A stretch of DNA of 64,000 bases from Anaerolinea thermolimosa (lineage in GTDB: Bacteria; Chloroflexota; Anaerolineae; Anaerolineales; Anaerolineaceae): assembly GCF_001050195.2 (NCBI RefSeq), contig NZ_DF967965.1:1296845-1360844 (forward strand). Direction: 5' to 3'. The translations under genes and the position numbers were made by a program. This document shows, piece after piece, positions 36,243-44,693 of the stretch (positions are counted from its first letter, which is position 1; each line of letters begins with the position of its first letter). A model generated the notes under the pieces. That model was not told the origin of the DNA. It saw only the letters and a program-made list of their open reading frames with translations, and did no database searches.

Positions 36243-36917
36243 TTAATTAAGCTCGGTTAACCCCTGAGCAACCTCCCAGGAGGTCTTACTGAAATGAGCA
36301 TGGAGGGCCTGTTCTCTTCGATAAATACGGAGAGTTGTTCGCAGTAACTGAGGAGCAGGTAATATTTCCAGCAGCTTTTGTTTTTCAAAAGCAGGAATTT
36401 GTAGTATTTCACAGGCCATAAAAATCAACAAAGTCGGGTCATCTGGGAGTTGAAACTGGTGTAAATGGTTTTGAATGGATTCAGTCTCCCTATTGTTACT
36501 TGCTTCACTGATGCACTGGATGTAGGATTTTACCATTTTATAAAGAAGGCTTGCTCCCCTGACCACTTCCAGGGTCCGGGGGGATTCCGTGGGGAGAACT
36601 TCGACCTTCCCAACAGGAAAAGGATGGTAGCTCATAACTTCGGAAATTCGAAACCGATCCTGTCCTACAGCAATGAGATCAATCTGCCCGTCAGGAAGTG
36701 TTTTTAAGTGGATAATATGGGCAATGCAACCAATTTCAGATGGGGTGAGGGGAGGTATGGGGTATGGTTCTATTATTTGATACAAAGTGCCCAGGAGATG
36801 ATCGGCTGCCATTGCTTTTTGCACCATTAACCGGTATCTTTCTTCGTGAATGTGCAGGTGTATGGGCATTCCAGGAAATAATACGGTATTTATTGGAAGT
36901 AACGGTAAAGTTAACAT
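36243..36917 (-). CDS. Lon N-terminal (LAN) domain protein
   Basis: A 224-aa protein that matches only the substrate-binding N-terminal domain of Lon protease: LPLLPINTVLFPGMPIHLHIHEERYR at the start and IGCIAHIIHLKTLPDGQIDLIAVGQDRFRI in the middle. The C-terminal half is helical (LLEILPAPQLLRTTLRIYRRE). There is no ATPase or protease domain. Stand-alone LAN proteins are common and poorly understood. It lies 25 bases upstream of the larA homologue. Confidence 0.88.
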   Translation of the reverse strand: MLTLPLLPINTVLFPGMPIHLHIHEERYRLMVQKAMAADHLLGTLYQIIEPYPIPPLTPSEIGCIAHIIHLKTLPDGQIDLIAVGQDRFRISEVMSYHPFPVGKVEVLPTESPRTLEVVRGASLLYKMVKSYIQCISEASNNRETESIQNHLHQFQLPDDPTLLIFMACEILQIPAFEKQKLLEILPAPQLLRTTLRIYRREQALHAHFSKTSWEVAQGLTELN

Positions 36918-37008
36918 AAAAATATTCTAATACTTTCCCATCCATCCTGGTGGAAAGTATATAACCTCTATTGAGTTGACTGGTTGTGGCTATTGCCCGA
37001 TTCCCGGC

Positions 37009-37689
37009 TCAAGGCGCAAGCTTGGGATCTACGAAAATTTCTACATAAAATGTGCAACGCACCAGGGAGCCTTCGGTGAGTGTCCAGTAGGTAAGATAAT
37101 AACCGGGGTCTTTGGGGGCAACCATAGATATCGTAAGGTCGAAATTACTACCTGAGACCACGTTGGTTGGAAAATCAATCAGGTTCTTGCTGGTATGCAT
37201 TGGCGTACCTCCCCCGAACCTGACATCAATATTATCTTTCGTCCAATCGCGGTCGCTGGTGTTTTGCAGAGTCCACAACGTGGTGAAGGAGGCACCTGGA
37301 GCGACACTGGAACCATCTGCTGGTGATTGATTAATGACTTTGCATTTTCCAGCCAGTGGTGGACGTTCATTCGTGGGATAAATGGTTTTGGGAATCGGGG
37401 TTAATGTTGGGAGAACAAAAGGTGTAAAAGTTGCCAGAGGCGTTGATGTTGGTCGACGAGTGGGAGTAAATACTTCGGTGGGGAGGGATGTGGGAGTCCA
37501 GGTAGGGGGTAAACGGCGAGGGGTGGGAGTGAAGGTTGGAATGAACAAAGAGGTGATCCCACCTCCGTCTGGCGGAAAAGGGTTGAACGGCATATTGGGG
37601 TTGATGAAGATCACCAAGAAGATGATTACCATCCCAATCATTCCAATGATCAGGAGGAAAGTTAGTATATCCCAAACTGATGTTTTCAT
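37009..37689 (-). CDS. Membrane-anchored NBR1-Ig-like domain protein
   Basis: A 226-aa protein with one N-terminal membrane span (about residues 8-30), then a Pro/Thr-rich linker (about 48-105, with repeated TPTxxP) and a C-terminal NBR1-like Ig domain (about 115-226: GSSVAPGASFTTLWTLQNTSDRDW and a Trp-rich WTLTEG strand). This arrangement is common in Anaerolineae and resembles surface-displayed proteins. The ligand is unknown. Confidence 0.82.
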   Translation of the reverse strand: MKTSVWDILTFLLIIGMIGMVIIFLVIFINPNMPFNPFPPDGGGITSLFIPTFTPTPRRLPPTWTPTSLPTEVFTPTRRPTSTPLATFTPFVLPTLTPIPKTIYPTNERPPLAGKCKVINQSPADGSSVAPGASFTTLWTLQNTSDRDWTKDNIDVRFGGGTPMHTSKNLIDFPTNVVSGSNFDLTISMVAPKDPGYYLTYWTLTEGSLVRCTFYVEIFVDPKLAP

Positions 37690-37960
37690 AGCCAGATCCT
37701 CATGTGGACTACAATCTTCATCCGTTCCCTTACCTGATTATATAGGAAGTTTTTATAATCATATCCTAACGTGCAAGAAATACACCAGGTGATTTCCCGC
37801 TATTAAATGAGCAGATTAATTCTCCTATGTAGTATAAGAAAACAACCATGATAGTCAGGCGAAGCGATGGAAGAGTGGCAACGTCTGTGGCGAGGAATGG
37901 GCGGACATTTTACCAGAAAGAATTCTCCATCTGGGGGAGGGACATAAAAATTAACTCGTC

Positions 37961-38488
37961 TTATCGCCGTTTAATGCTTCGAGCGAGTAAGAGAATAACT
38001 CCACCAACCAAACCCGCTGCAGCCCCGAAGAGAAGTGCTTCTCTAGACCCAAAAAGCGGCGTCAATTCACCTTCTACGTTTTGGGCGATCAGGAAAACCA
38101 CACTGCTATCTTTGAAGACAGCATTTCGGGTAACCATCACTGCTGCAGCACTCTGGTCCATGTTAACATCGGAACCGGCAACGATTACTTTGCTGGAAGA
38201 CTGATCCATGACTACACCTGTTCCAGCTACCACTGCACCGGCAGAGGAGTTGCTCAGATGGGCATCTTTCTGGGATTGAACGAGGCCCAGCTTACTTCCA
38301 TTCACATCGGCACTTTCTGCGTTTAGTTTTATCAGCGCGGTCTGTCGTAAAGTTGCGGTATTCGCTTCGGCGGATTGCACGATGCCCTGTCGCACGGTAA
38401 TGTGGTTGGCGATCAACCGCTCTGAACGCTGCCCTTTTATCTCCAATTCAGCATTCCAATCGTGGTTTTGATTTTGTTGTGGATACAT
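37961..38488 (-). CDS. Beta-solenoid-like repeat protein with C-terminal membrane span
   Basis: A 175-aa protein of unrecognised family. From about residue 20 it consists of imperfect repeats of 15-16 residues with alternating hydrophobic positions and a D-Q or R-Q end, for example SSAGAVVAGTGVVMDQ, SSSKVIVAGSDVNMDQ and SAAAVMVTRNAVFKD. This is the pattern of a small right-handed beta-solenoid, as in bactofilins. The C-terminus (about 148-170) is one membrane span followed by KRR. It is the last gene of the ECF transporter group, 24 bases after ecfT. A scaffold or polymer-forming role is inference. Confidence 0.7.
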   Translation of the reverse strand: MYPQQNQNHDWNAELEIKGQRSERLIANHITVRQGIVQSAEANTATLRQTALIKLNAESADVNGSKLGLVQSQKDAHLSNSSAGAVVAGTGVVMDQSSSKVIVAGSDVNMDQSAAAVMVTRNAVFKDSSVVFLIAQNVEGELTPLFGSREALLFGAAAGLVGGVILLLARSIKRR

Positions 38489-38511
38489 AAGCTTTTCTCT
38501 AGACCTTACAC

Positions 38512-39369
38512 TTACATGGGGAACCAGAAATCGCCTGTGTGAAAAACAAACCGTAACAGAAGACTCCCTACCAGGATGAGTATAGATATCCCAATCATAA
38601 GATAATCTATCTCCTGGTATTTCAGGGATTCAACCCAGGTTCTCTTTTTTAATCCGAAACAACGCAAATCCATGGCATTGGTAATATCTTCTCCGGCTAA
38701 AATGGCATTCATGGTCACCGGAACAAACAAAGGAGCCATTCTGCGGATTCGGGTAAAAAGATTACCTTCTATTTTTTCCACCTCGTAACCTCGAGCACGC
38801 TGAGCGTCCAGAGTAATCTGAAAATCCCGGGCGAGTGTTGGTATAAAACGGAAGGCTAAATCCATGGTAAAGGCCAGTTTGTCGGGTAATCCAATCCCGC
38901 GAAAAGTCACTCCGTACTTTCGCGGATCCATGGTGAATGGAATAACCAAAAATAACGAGCCAATGGAAATAATGCGTAAAAACTGGGCTAATGCAAACCA
39001 TACCCGTTCTCGGGTGAGTACATAATGGATGATCCACCCTGTGACCGGAATTTTGAGCTGGAACTGGAGTAAGGGTTTTCCACCGCTAATAACTCCCCCG
39101 ATGGTTCCACCGCCGGTGATAATGGTGTTAACCAGAATCATCATCGTGGAGAGTACGAGGATAAATAACCATGCCCGGCGGGTTTCCTGCCATGTCAAAC
39201 GTGCCAGGAATACCTGGAGGATGGATAAGACAAAGAAAAAAGATAGAATACGAATGTCCCAGAAAAGAACAATGGAAAATAACAACGCAAGAGACATGAT
39301 CCACCGGGCGCGTGGATCAAAGCGTTCTATGAAGCTATGCCTTGGGCGGTAACTGAAACTAACCAGCAT
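38512..39369 (-). CDS. ecfT: ECF transporter transmembrane protein EcfT
   Basis: Membrane coupling subunit of an energy-coupling factor importer (285 aa). It has several membrane spans and a cytoplasmic coupling helix with DAQRARGYEVEK, the Ala-Arg-Gly motif that contacts the ATPases. RFDPRAR near the N-terminus is also typical. The start is ATG 39369 after AGGAGGTTTCC; an upstream ATG lacks such a site. It follows the S-component gene. Confidence 0.9.
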   Translation of the reverse strand: MLVSFSYRPRHSFIERFDPRARWIMSLALLFSIVLFWDIRILSFFFVLSILQVFLARLTWQETRRAWLFILVLSTMMILVNTIITGGGTIGGVISGGKPLLQFQLKIPVTGWIIHYVLTRERVWFALAQFLRIISIGSLFLVIPFTMDPRKYGVTFRGIGLPDKLAFTMDLAFRFIPTLARDFQITLDAQRARGYEVEKIEGNLFTRIRRMAPLFVPVTMNAILAGEDITNAMDLRCFGLKKRTWVESLKYQEIDYLMIGISILILVGSLLLRFVFHTGDFWFPM

Positions 39370-39436
39370 GGAAACCTCCTGCTGATCCAGTTTCCAGGGC
39401 AAATCGTGGAAACTGGATCAGCGTAAGGCCTGGAAG

Positions 39437-39982
39437 CTAACGGCCGGACCGGGCTACTATGGCACTATATGCAACCATGAGGATGGGAACGAGGATTAAT
39501 CCATTGATGACGTTGGTAATGAATGCAGGGACGAAATTGAGCGAAATCGCGGTTGCCAGATCTATCCCCGAAACCCAAATTTCCGAGAGAGAAGCAACTC
39601 CCATTCCCAGGGCAACCCCGAGGACAACCATGCCTTCTGCTTTTAAGAGATCTCCCCAGCTGCGAAAATCTTTGATGCTCAGGTAAATCAAACCTGGAAC
39701 CAGGGCCATCAGGCCGTTTCCAAGATCCCACCAGGGCCAAAAACCATATCCTGAAAGCAAGTCTGAGAGGATGTTCCCAATGGCTCCAGAAAGAAACCCG
39801 ACGATTGGCCCAAAAGCTACACCGAAGAACATTGGAATGGCTACAGCAGGGCGAAGGGAGACGTTACCAGCACCGGGAATCTGGAGTAAATTGGTTGCAT
39901 AAGACAGGACTCCATAGAGAGCAGCGCCGATGGCTGCAAATACGACTTCACGAGTACCAAAAGTCCACAATGATTTTTTCAT
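39437..39982 (-). CDS. ECF transporter S component
   Basis: The substrate-binding membrane subunit (181 aa, about six spans). EVVFAAIGAALYGVLSY at the start, then RPAVAIPMFFGVAFGPIVGFLSGAIGNILSDLL, is the pattern of ECF S components in the group of unassigned substrates. The start is ATG 39982 after GGAGGTGTTACG. The cluster with two SAM hydroxide adenosyltransferase genes suggests a nucleoside- or thio-compound-related substrate, but that is only context. Confidence 0.85.
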   Translation of the reverse strand: MKKSLWTFGTREVVFAAIGAALYGVLSYATNLLQIPGAGNVSLRPAVAIPMFFGVAFGPIVGFLSGAIGNILSDLLSGYGFWPWWDLGNGLMALVPGLIYLSIKDFRSWGDLLKAEGMVVLGVALGMGVASLSEIWVSGIDLATAISLNFVPAFITNVINGLILVPILMVAYSAIVARSGR

Positions 39983-40011
39983 CGTAACACCTCCGAATTT
40001 GAAGAACTGAA

Positions 40012-41628
40012 TCAAAGATAGTTAACCAGAGCTTCCGCCCGCATGAAGCGCCCGGTCCGCGGAAGGAGCTCAAGGTTCAACCGTAAGAGAGAAGTGGGTA
40101 ACACATGGGTACTGCGAAGCAACTCTGTGTCACTTAACACTTCTTCGGGCCGTCCATCGGCCATGATCTGGCCATCTTTAAAGAGGAGAATACGGTTGGA
40201 ATAAATTAAGGCCAGGTCAAGATCATGGGTGATAAATAAGATGGCATCAAACCCCGGCATTTGAATGATTGCATCCATAAAAGAGAGATAATTCCAGTAA
40301 TCCTGGCCAGTAGTTGGTTCATCCATCATCAAGATTCTAGAGCGCATGGCCAGAATGGCAGCAATGCTTACGCGCTTTTGCTGGCCAAATGAAAGTGCCA
40401 GCGGCGGAGACTTTCTTTCATGGAGAAGATTCACACTCTTTAATGCCCAATCAACATTTTGTTGAATCTGTTCGGGGGGATGCTTCAGGTTTTTGGGGCC
40501 GAATTCAAGTTCTTCCTGCACGGTAGGAGCAAAAAGCATCTGAGAAGGACTCTGGAAGACATATCCAAGGGTGGCGGCTGCCTGAGCTACCGAGAGCTGT
40601 TGTGTGGGCTTCCCTTCCAGAAAAACGGTACCTCGGGTTGGTTTGAGAAGGCCAATGGCATGTTTCACCAGAGTAGTTTTCCCGGCACCGTTGGGTCCCA
40701 GAATCGCAATAATATCTCCCTGGCGAACGGAAAAATTGACGTCCTTCAGAACCAGGTCGCTTTCTGGTTTGTATCTAAAATTCACATGATCAAAGCGAAC
40801 CAGTTCTCTGGGGTCTGTCGGGGGTGCAGGCGGACAAATTGATGGGAACGAACCGGGTGTCAACCGCTTCACCACAACCTCAGCGGGAAGTTTTACCCGG
40901 TTTATTTCGATTGTGTCGAGCATCCCCTGGGGATCTCCAGAATATATTACCTGGCCATCCTCCATATACATCACACGATCAGGATGGATTGCCAGCACAT
41001 CTTCAACACGATGTTCTACCATGATAATGGTTATTCCATCGTCTGCAAGTTTCCGGAACATTTGTAATGCATCAGCGGCAGAGACAGGATCAAGGCTTGC
41101 AAGGGGTTCGTCCAATAATAAAATTTTTGGTTGCATTACCAGAATGCCAGCCAGGGCTACTTTTTGTTTTTCTCCACCCGATAAACTGAAAGTTTCACGA
41201 TCTCTCAGGTGAGATATTTTCAGGTATTCCAGGGTTTCTTCAACCCGATAAATGATCCTCTGTCGTGGAACTGCCAGGTTTTCTAAACCGAAAGCCACTT
41301 CGTTAAATACATGACTGGAGACAATTTGCCGCTCAGGATCCTGAAGTAAAGTGCCTACCTGCTGTGAAAGCTCAGACATACTGAGCTGTTGAACTGATTT
41401 ACCGAAAATGGCGATTTCTCCCGTTAAGTCTCCCGAATATACTCTGGGAGCAAGTCCATTGATGCAACGTAACAGGGTGGTCTTTCCACATCCACTGGTA
41501 CCGGCAATGAGGAGAAGCTCACCTGGTTTTACCTCCAGATTAATGTTTGTGATGGAGGGTGTGTTTCGCCGATGATAGCGGAAAGTCAGGTTTTGGATAT
41601 ACAGAGGAAGTTCTTGGTCCATCCGCAT
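40012..41628 (-). CDS. ECF transporter ATPase with two fused nucleotide-binding domains
   Basis: A 538-aa protein with two complete ABC domains. The first has GTSGCGKTT, FSLSGGEKQKVALAG and ILLLDEPLASLD. The second (from about residue 270) has GPNGAGKTT, a LALSFGQQKRVSIAAIL signature and ILMMDEPTTGQD. It corresponds to EcfA and EcfA' in one chain, as in YkoD-type systems, and powers the S and T subunits encoded next. It starts 16 bases after the second SAM hydroxide adenosyltransferase gene. Confidence 0.93.
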   Translation of the reverse strand: MRMDQELPLYIQNLTFRYHRRNTPSITNINLEVKPGELLLIAGTSGCGKTTLLRCINGLAPRVYSGDLTGEIAIFGKSVQQLSMSELSQQVGTLLQDPERQIVSSHVFNEVAFGLENLAVPRQRIIYRVEETLEYLKISHLRDRETFSLSGGEKQKVALAGILVMQPKILLLDEPLASLDPVSAADALQMFRKLADDGITIIMVEHRVEDVLAIHPDRVMYMEDGQVIYSGDPQGMLDTIEINRVKLPAEVVVKRLTPGSFPSICPPAPPTDPRELVRFDHVNFRYKPESDLVLKDVNFSVRQGDIIAILGPNGAGKTTLVKHAIGLLKPTRGTVFLEGKPTQQLSVAQAAATLGYVFQSPSQMLFAPTVQEELEFGPKNLKHPPEQIQQNVDWALKSVNLLHERKSPPLALSFGQQKRVSIAAILAMRSRILMMDEPTTGQDYWNYLSFMDAIIQMPGFDAILFITHDLDLALIYSNRILLFKDGQIMADGRPEEVLSDTELLRSTHVLPTSLLRLNLELLPRTGRFMRAEALVNYL

Positions 41629-41644
41629 GGTGGTTTATCGATTG

Positions 41645-42433
41645 TCAGGAAAATTTCACAGTGATTTGATCCCCAATGCCCAGGCCGAGCCTCTTTTGGG
41701 CTGAGCCGTTAACGACGCCTATTGAAAGAAACCCTGCGCTATCCACCAGGGCTACCAGTTCCCCTGGCTGCCTGTCTCCAAAAGCTTTTGAAATTCCATC
41801 AATGCGGGCTGTGCCCGCCAGAATGATGACTTTTGATTCCTCTCTGAGCAAATCTCCGGCTAAATTTGTGGATAAATTCCCGAAATGATCCACATGAATG
41901 ATATGAGCAAGGAAGCCATCCTCTGTCTTTTCGGGTTCGGGAAGTGACAGTTGAACAGGGTCGTACACCCGGGTTCCCATCTGGTCTGGCGAAATTCCCC
42001 GGGCAATGTATGCTGCAGCAGGGGCAAAGATATCGCGACCATGGAAGATGGAGCTGACCTCTTTGAGCCAGAATTGTGGTTGGTCAAGATGGAAATACTC
42101 AACAGGATGACCCCTATTCTCAACTTGCCTTGCGGCAACAGAGACCAGTCCGTTATCAGGGCCGACGAAGAATTGATTTCCAAGTCTCACGGCCAGCGGA
42201 CGTCGATTTGTACCTACACCGGGGTCAACTACCACGACATGGACTGTTCCGCCAGGAAAGTAGGGGAGAGCACGGTCAAGAACAAGTGCCCCAGCCAAAA
42301 TATTATGACGGGGCACATCATGAGTTAAATCAACCACTTTGGTTTCAGGCGCAATAGACCATATCACCCCGTGGAGGATGCCACAGGCATAATCGCTGTG
42401 GCCAAAATCGGTCGTTAATGTGACGAGGCTCAT
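41645..42433 (-). CDS. SAM hydroxide adenosyltransferase (DUF62), copy 2
   Basis: Member of the S-adenosylmethionine hydroxide adenosyltransferase family, which splits SAM with water into adenosine and methionine and is related to fluorinase and chlorinase. Visible motifs are TLTTDFGHSDYACGILHG, VVVVDPGVGTNRRP (Asp and Arg of the triad), FVGPDNGL and FHGRDIFAPAAAY (His of the triad). The halide-site loop of fluorinase is not evident. Length 262 aa is normal. Its start overlaps the stop of copy 1 by 4 bases. Confidence 0.9.
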   Translation of the reverse strand: MSLVTLTTDFGHSDYACGILHGVIWSIAPETKVVDLTHDVPRHNILAGALVLDRALPYFPGGTVHVVVVDPGVGTNRRPLAVRLGNQFFVGPDNGLVSVAARQVENRGHPVEYFHLDQPQFWLKEVSSIFHGRDIFAPAAAYIARGISPDQMGTRVYDPVQLSLPEPEKTEDGFLAHIIHVDHFGNLSTNLAGDLLREESKVIILAGTARIDGISKAFGDRQPGELVALVDSAGFLSIGVVNGSAQKRLGLGIGDQITVKFS

Positions 42434-43227
42434 TTTGTTGATTTTCCCTCAACAGTGATTGTGTCGCCGACTTTGACACCGAGTAAAGAACTTGCATTAC
42501 CGTTAACGACCGAGATAGATAGATCGTGATCGGTCCCGATTAGGGCAATTAGCTCTCCTGGAGGGCGCTCTCCAAAAGTTTTAACAAGCCCGTTAATCGT
42601 GTGCCCGGCCACGTTTATGGTAATTTGTTCCATCTCAGCCAGGTGAGTGTCCATGATATTAGTACTCAGATTACCAAAATGGTCTATAGCAATAACCTTG
42701 CCTATCCAGCCTTTTGGAGTACGAACAGGTTCGTCCAATTCAATCAACACAGGGTCGTCGATTGGATCACCCAGTTCTTCTAGCGGAACACCGGATGCCA
42801 GGTGAGCAGCGACCGGTGCAAAAATATCTCGTCCATGGAAAACGTAGCTGGGTTGCGGCAGCCAGAATTGTGGGCGGTTAAGGTGGATGATTTGTACAGG
42901 GTCGTTTGATTTTCTGGCTTCGCGGATCACGGGGGAAAAAAGGGCGTTATCCGGTCCGACGAAATAGTAACCCCCGAGCTTCAAGGCAATCGGACGCCGG
43001 TTTGTACCAACTCCCGGGTCAATCACAGCAACATGGATGGTATTTGTCGGGAAATATCGATAGGAGCGAAACAGGACCAGAGCTCCTTCTTGAATGTTCT
43101 GCGGTGCGATGGAATGAGTGATATCGGTGACCTGAACAGAGGGGGCGGTGCGATAGATCACCCCTTTCATGATCCCCGGATAGCCATCGAGGTAACCAAA
43201 ATCGGTTAAAAGGGTAATGTGCCTCAT
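42430..43227 (-). CDS. SAM hydroxide adenosyltransferase (DUF62), copy 1
   Basis: A paralogue of the gene that follows it: TLLTDFGYLDGYPGIMKG, VAVIDPGVGTNRRP, FVGPDNALFSPV and FHGRDIFAPVAAH keep the catalytic Asp, Arg and His. The two copies share the whole domain but differ at many positions, so the duplication is old. I chose ATG 43227 (an ATG 9 bases upstream is also possible). The frame is open for another 460 bases upstream, but that part lies on top of the MFS gene and reads as non-protein sequence. Confidence 0.88.
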   Translation of the reverse strand: MRHITLLTDFGYLDGYPGIMKGVIYRTAPSVQVTDITHSIAPQNIQEGALVLFRSYRYFPTNTIHVAVIDPGVGTNRRPIALKLGGYYFVGPDNALFSPVIREARKSNDPVQIIHLNRPQFWLPQPSYVFHGRDIFAPVAAHLASGVPLEELGDPIDDPVLIELDEPVRTPKGWIGKVIAIDHFGNLSTNIMDTHLAEMEQITINVAGHTINGLVKTFGERPPGELIALIGTDHDLSISVVNGNASSLLGVKVGDTITVEGKSTK

Positions 43228-43256
43228 TGGAATCATTATACAATGCAATGACAGAT

Positions 43257-44450
43257 TTAAAGTCCTGATGAAGATAGCCAGCGAATCCCTAAAAAGCCAA
43301 GAATAAGGCATAATATGCCAGTCGCGGCAAACATGGGCTGGATGCCAATCCCATCCGCGAGAGCGCCGCTGATCCAGGGTCCGGCGAACATTCCAAATCC
43401 ATAAATGGCCTGGTGTAATCCCATAGCGGTGGAACGCTGTTGATCGTCTACCCTGGATATAGATAATCCCATGAGCAGAGGATGAGAAATCCCTGCTCCA
43501 AGGCTTGAGATGAATTGAGCGAGAAAGAGCCAGCCCAGAGAAGGTGAGAAGGCGGCTAAAATGGTGCCTGCAGCAAGGAATGTAAAACTCGCAGTGGTCA
43601 ATCGGCGATATCCAAACCGGGCTACTGCGGTTGCCACCATGTTCCCGATCATGACAACAGCGATGCTGCCACTGGTAAGCCCGCTTTGAACCCAACCACT
43701 GGCACCCAATCGGCTTGCCAGGATAGGAGTAAAACTAAACGTCACAGACCAGGTTACATACTGGGCAAGGGCTCCAAGCAATGAGGGGCGTAGCACGTCC
43801 GGGCGCTTCGCCAGGGAGAAGATTGAAGAGAGCGAGGGGGAGAAACCGGCGCGGCGAGCTTCAGGAACCGGGATAATGGCCAGGACAGCCACCAGGGCAA
43901 ATATAATTGCGACAAAAAAAGCCAGCAGGTAACCGCCACTGATCTCATTCAACCAGCCTGTTAACGCAGTTGCAGTTAATCGTCCCACTGAATTCACGAC
44001 TGTTAACATTGCTGTAGCCCGAATGGCTTCTTCGGGTGGAAATAACGCGCTGAAGAATACTGTCAGAGGAACCCACGTCCCAGCTGCCAGTCCCGTGATC
44101 GCACGACCAACCCCCAGGCCCAATCCGTTTTGAGCAGAGGCCATCACCCAGGCGCCCAATCCGGAGAGGAGAAAGCCACCAATGATGAAAGGTTTTCGTT
44201 TGCCTACCCAGTCGGATAGAATCCCTAGAGGAAATCTGATTAATGCCTGCCAGAGCCCGTACATGGATAGAATAACACCAACAACTGCAAGGTTTTCTAC
44301 TTTACTCTTCACATAAACGGGCAAGGTGGGTAGGTAGAAGTACAGACTGGACCAATAAAGAGCCACTGCAAAAAACAGGAGGCTTATGGTGAATTTCCTT
44401 GAGCTCCGTAGGCTGGAAATTCCGGATGTGATCTTTTCCGATATTTGCAT
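43257..44450 (-). CDS. MFS transporter
   Basis: A 397-aa major-facilitator protein with about 12 membrane spans and the loop 2-3 motif GILSDWVGKRKPFIIGG. It resembles the drug or sugar-efflux group (ISRVDDQQRSTAMGLHQAIYGFGMFAGP in the second half). The substrate is unknown. It is the first gene of the minus-strand DUF62/ECF group, 29 bases before copy 1, with a GAGG ribosome site. Confidence 0.88.
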   Translation of the reverse strand: MQISEKITSGISSLRSSRKFTISLLFFAVALYWSSLYFYLPTLPVYVKSKVENLAVVGVILSMYGLWQALIRFPLGILSDWVGKRKPFIIGGFLLSGLGAWVMASAQNGLGLGVGRAITGLAAGTWVPLTVFFSALFPPEEAIRATAMLTVVNSVGRLTATALTGWLNEISGGYLLAFFVAIIFALVAVLAIIPVPEARRAGFSPSLSSIFSLAKRPDVLRPSLLGALAQYVTWSVTFSFTPILASRLGASGWVQSGLTSGSIAVVMIGNMVATAVARFGYRRLTTASFTFLAAGTILAAFSPSLGWLFLAQFISSLGAGISHPLLMGLSISRVDDQQRSTAMGLHQAIYGFGMFAGPWISGALADGIGIQPMFAATGILCLILGFLGIRWLSSSGL

Positions 44451-44633
44451 AAATAACCTCGGTGGATGGATGGCTTGAGTATATCATGTTCGAGAGTGTG
44501 TCATAGAGCCGTTAGGGTTTGAGTGATTATCCTGTAAACAGGGAGTGTCTGGGACGGATGATTTTACACAAGTAGGTATATTGGACGAAACGTGGAAGAT
44601 GATGAAGAAAAAATTGAGTCGATCAAAACGTTT

Positions 44634-44669
44634 AAAAAAACAGGACGCCGGATGCCCTCTCCGACGTCC
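44634..44669 (-). terminator. Intrinsic terminator after the carbamate kinase gene
   Basis: On the minus strand GGACGTCGGA and TCCGGCGTCC form a 10-base stem (one mismatch) with a 7-base loop, followed by TG and seven T. It lies 25 bases after the carbamate kinase stop and ends that transcript before the MFS operon. Confidence 0.85.
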
Positions 44670-44693
44670 CGGGCTTTCTTGTTAGATTGTGGG

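Noticed and set aside
37382-37792. Plus-strand frame of 136 codons opposite the NBR1-domain gene
   Set aside because: Its Gly/Val/Arg-rich repeats are the antisense of the Pro/Thr-rich linker.
43228-43695. N-terminal extension of the first SAM hydroxide adenosyltransferase by about 156 residues
   Set aside because: It lies in another frame on top of the MFS transporter gene and reads as Arg/His/Trp-rich non-protein sequence; the family start MRHITLLTDFG is at 43227.
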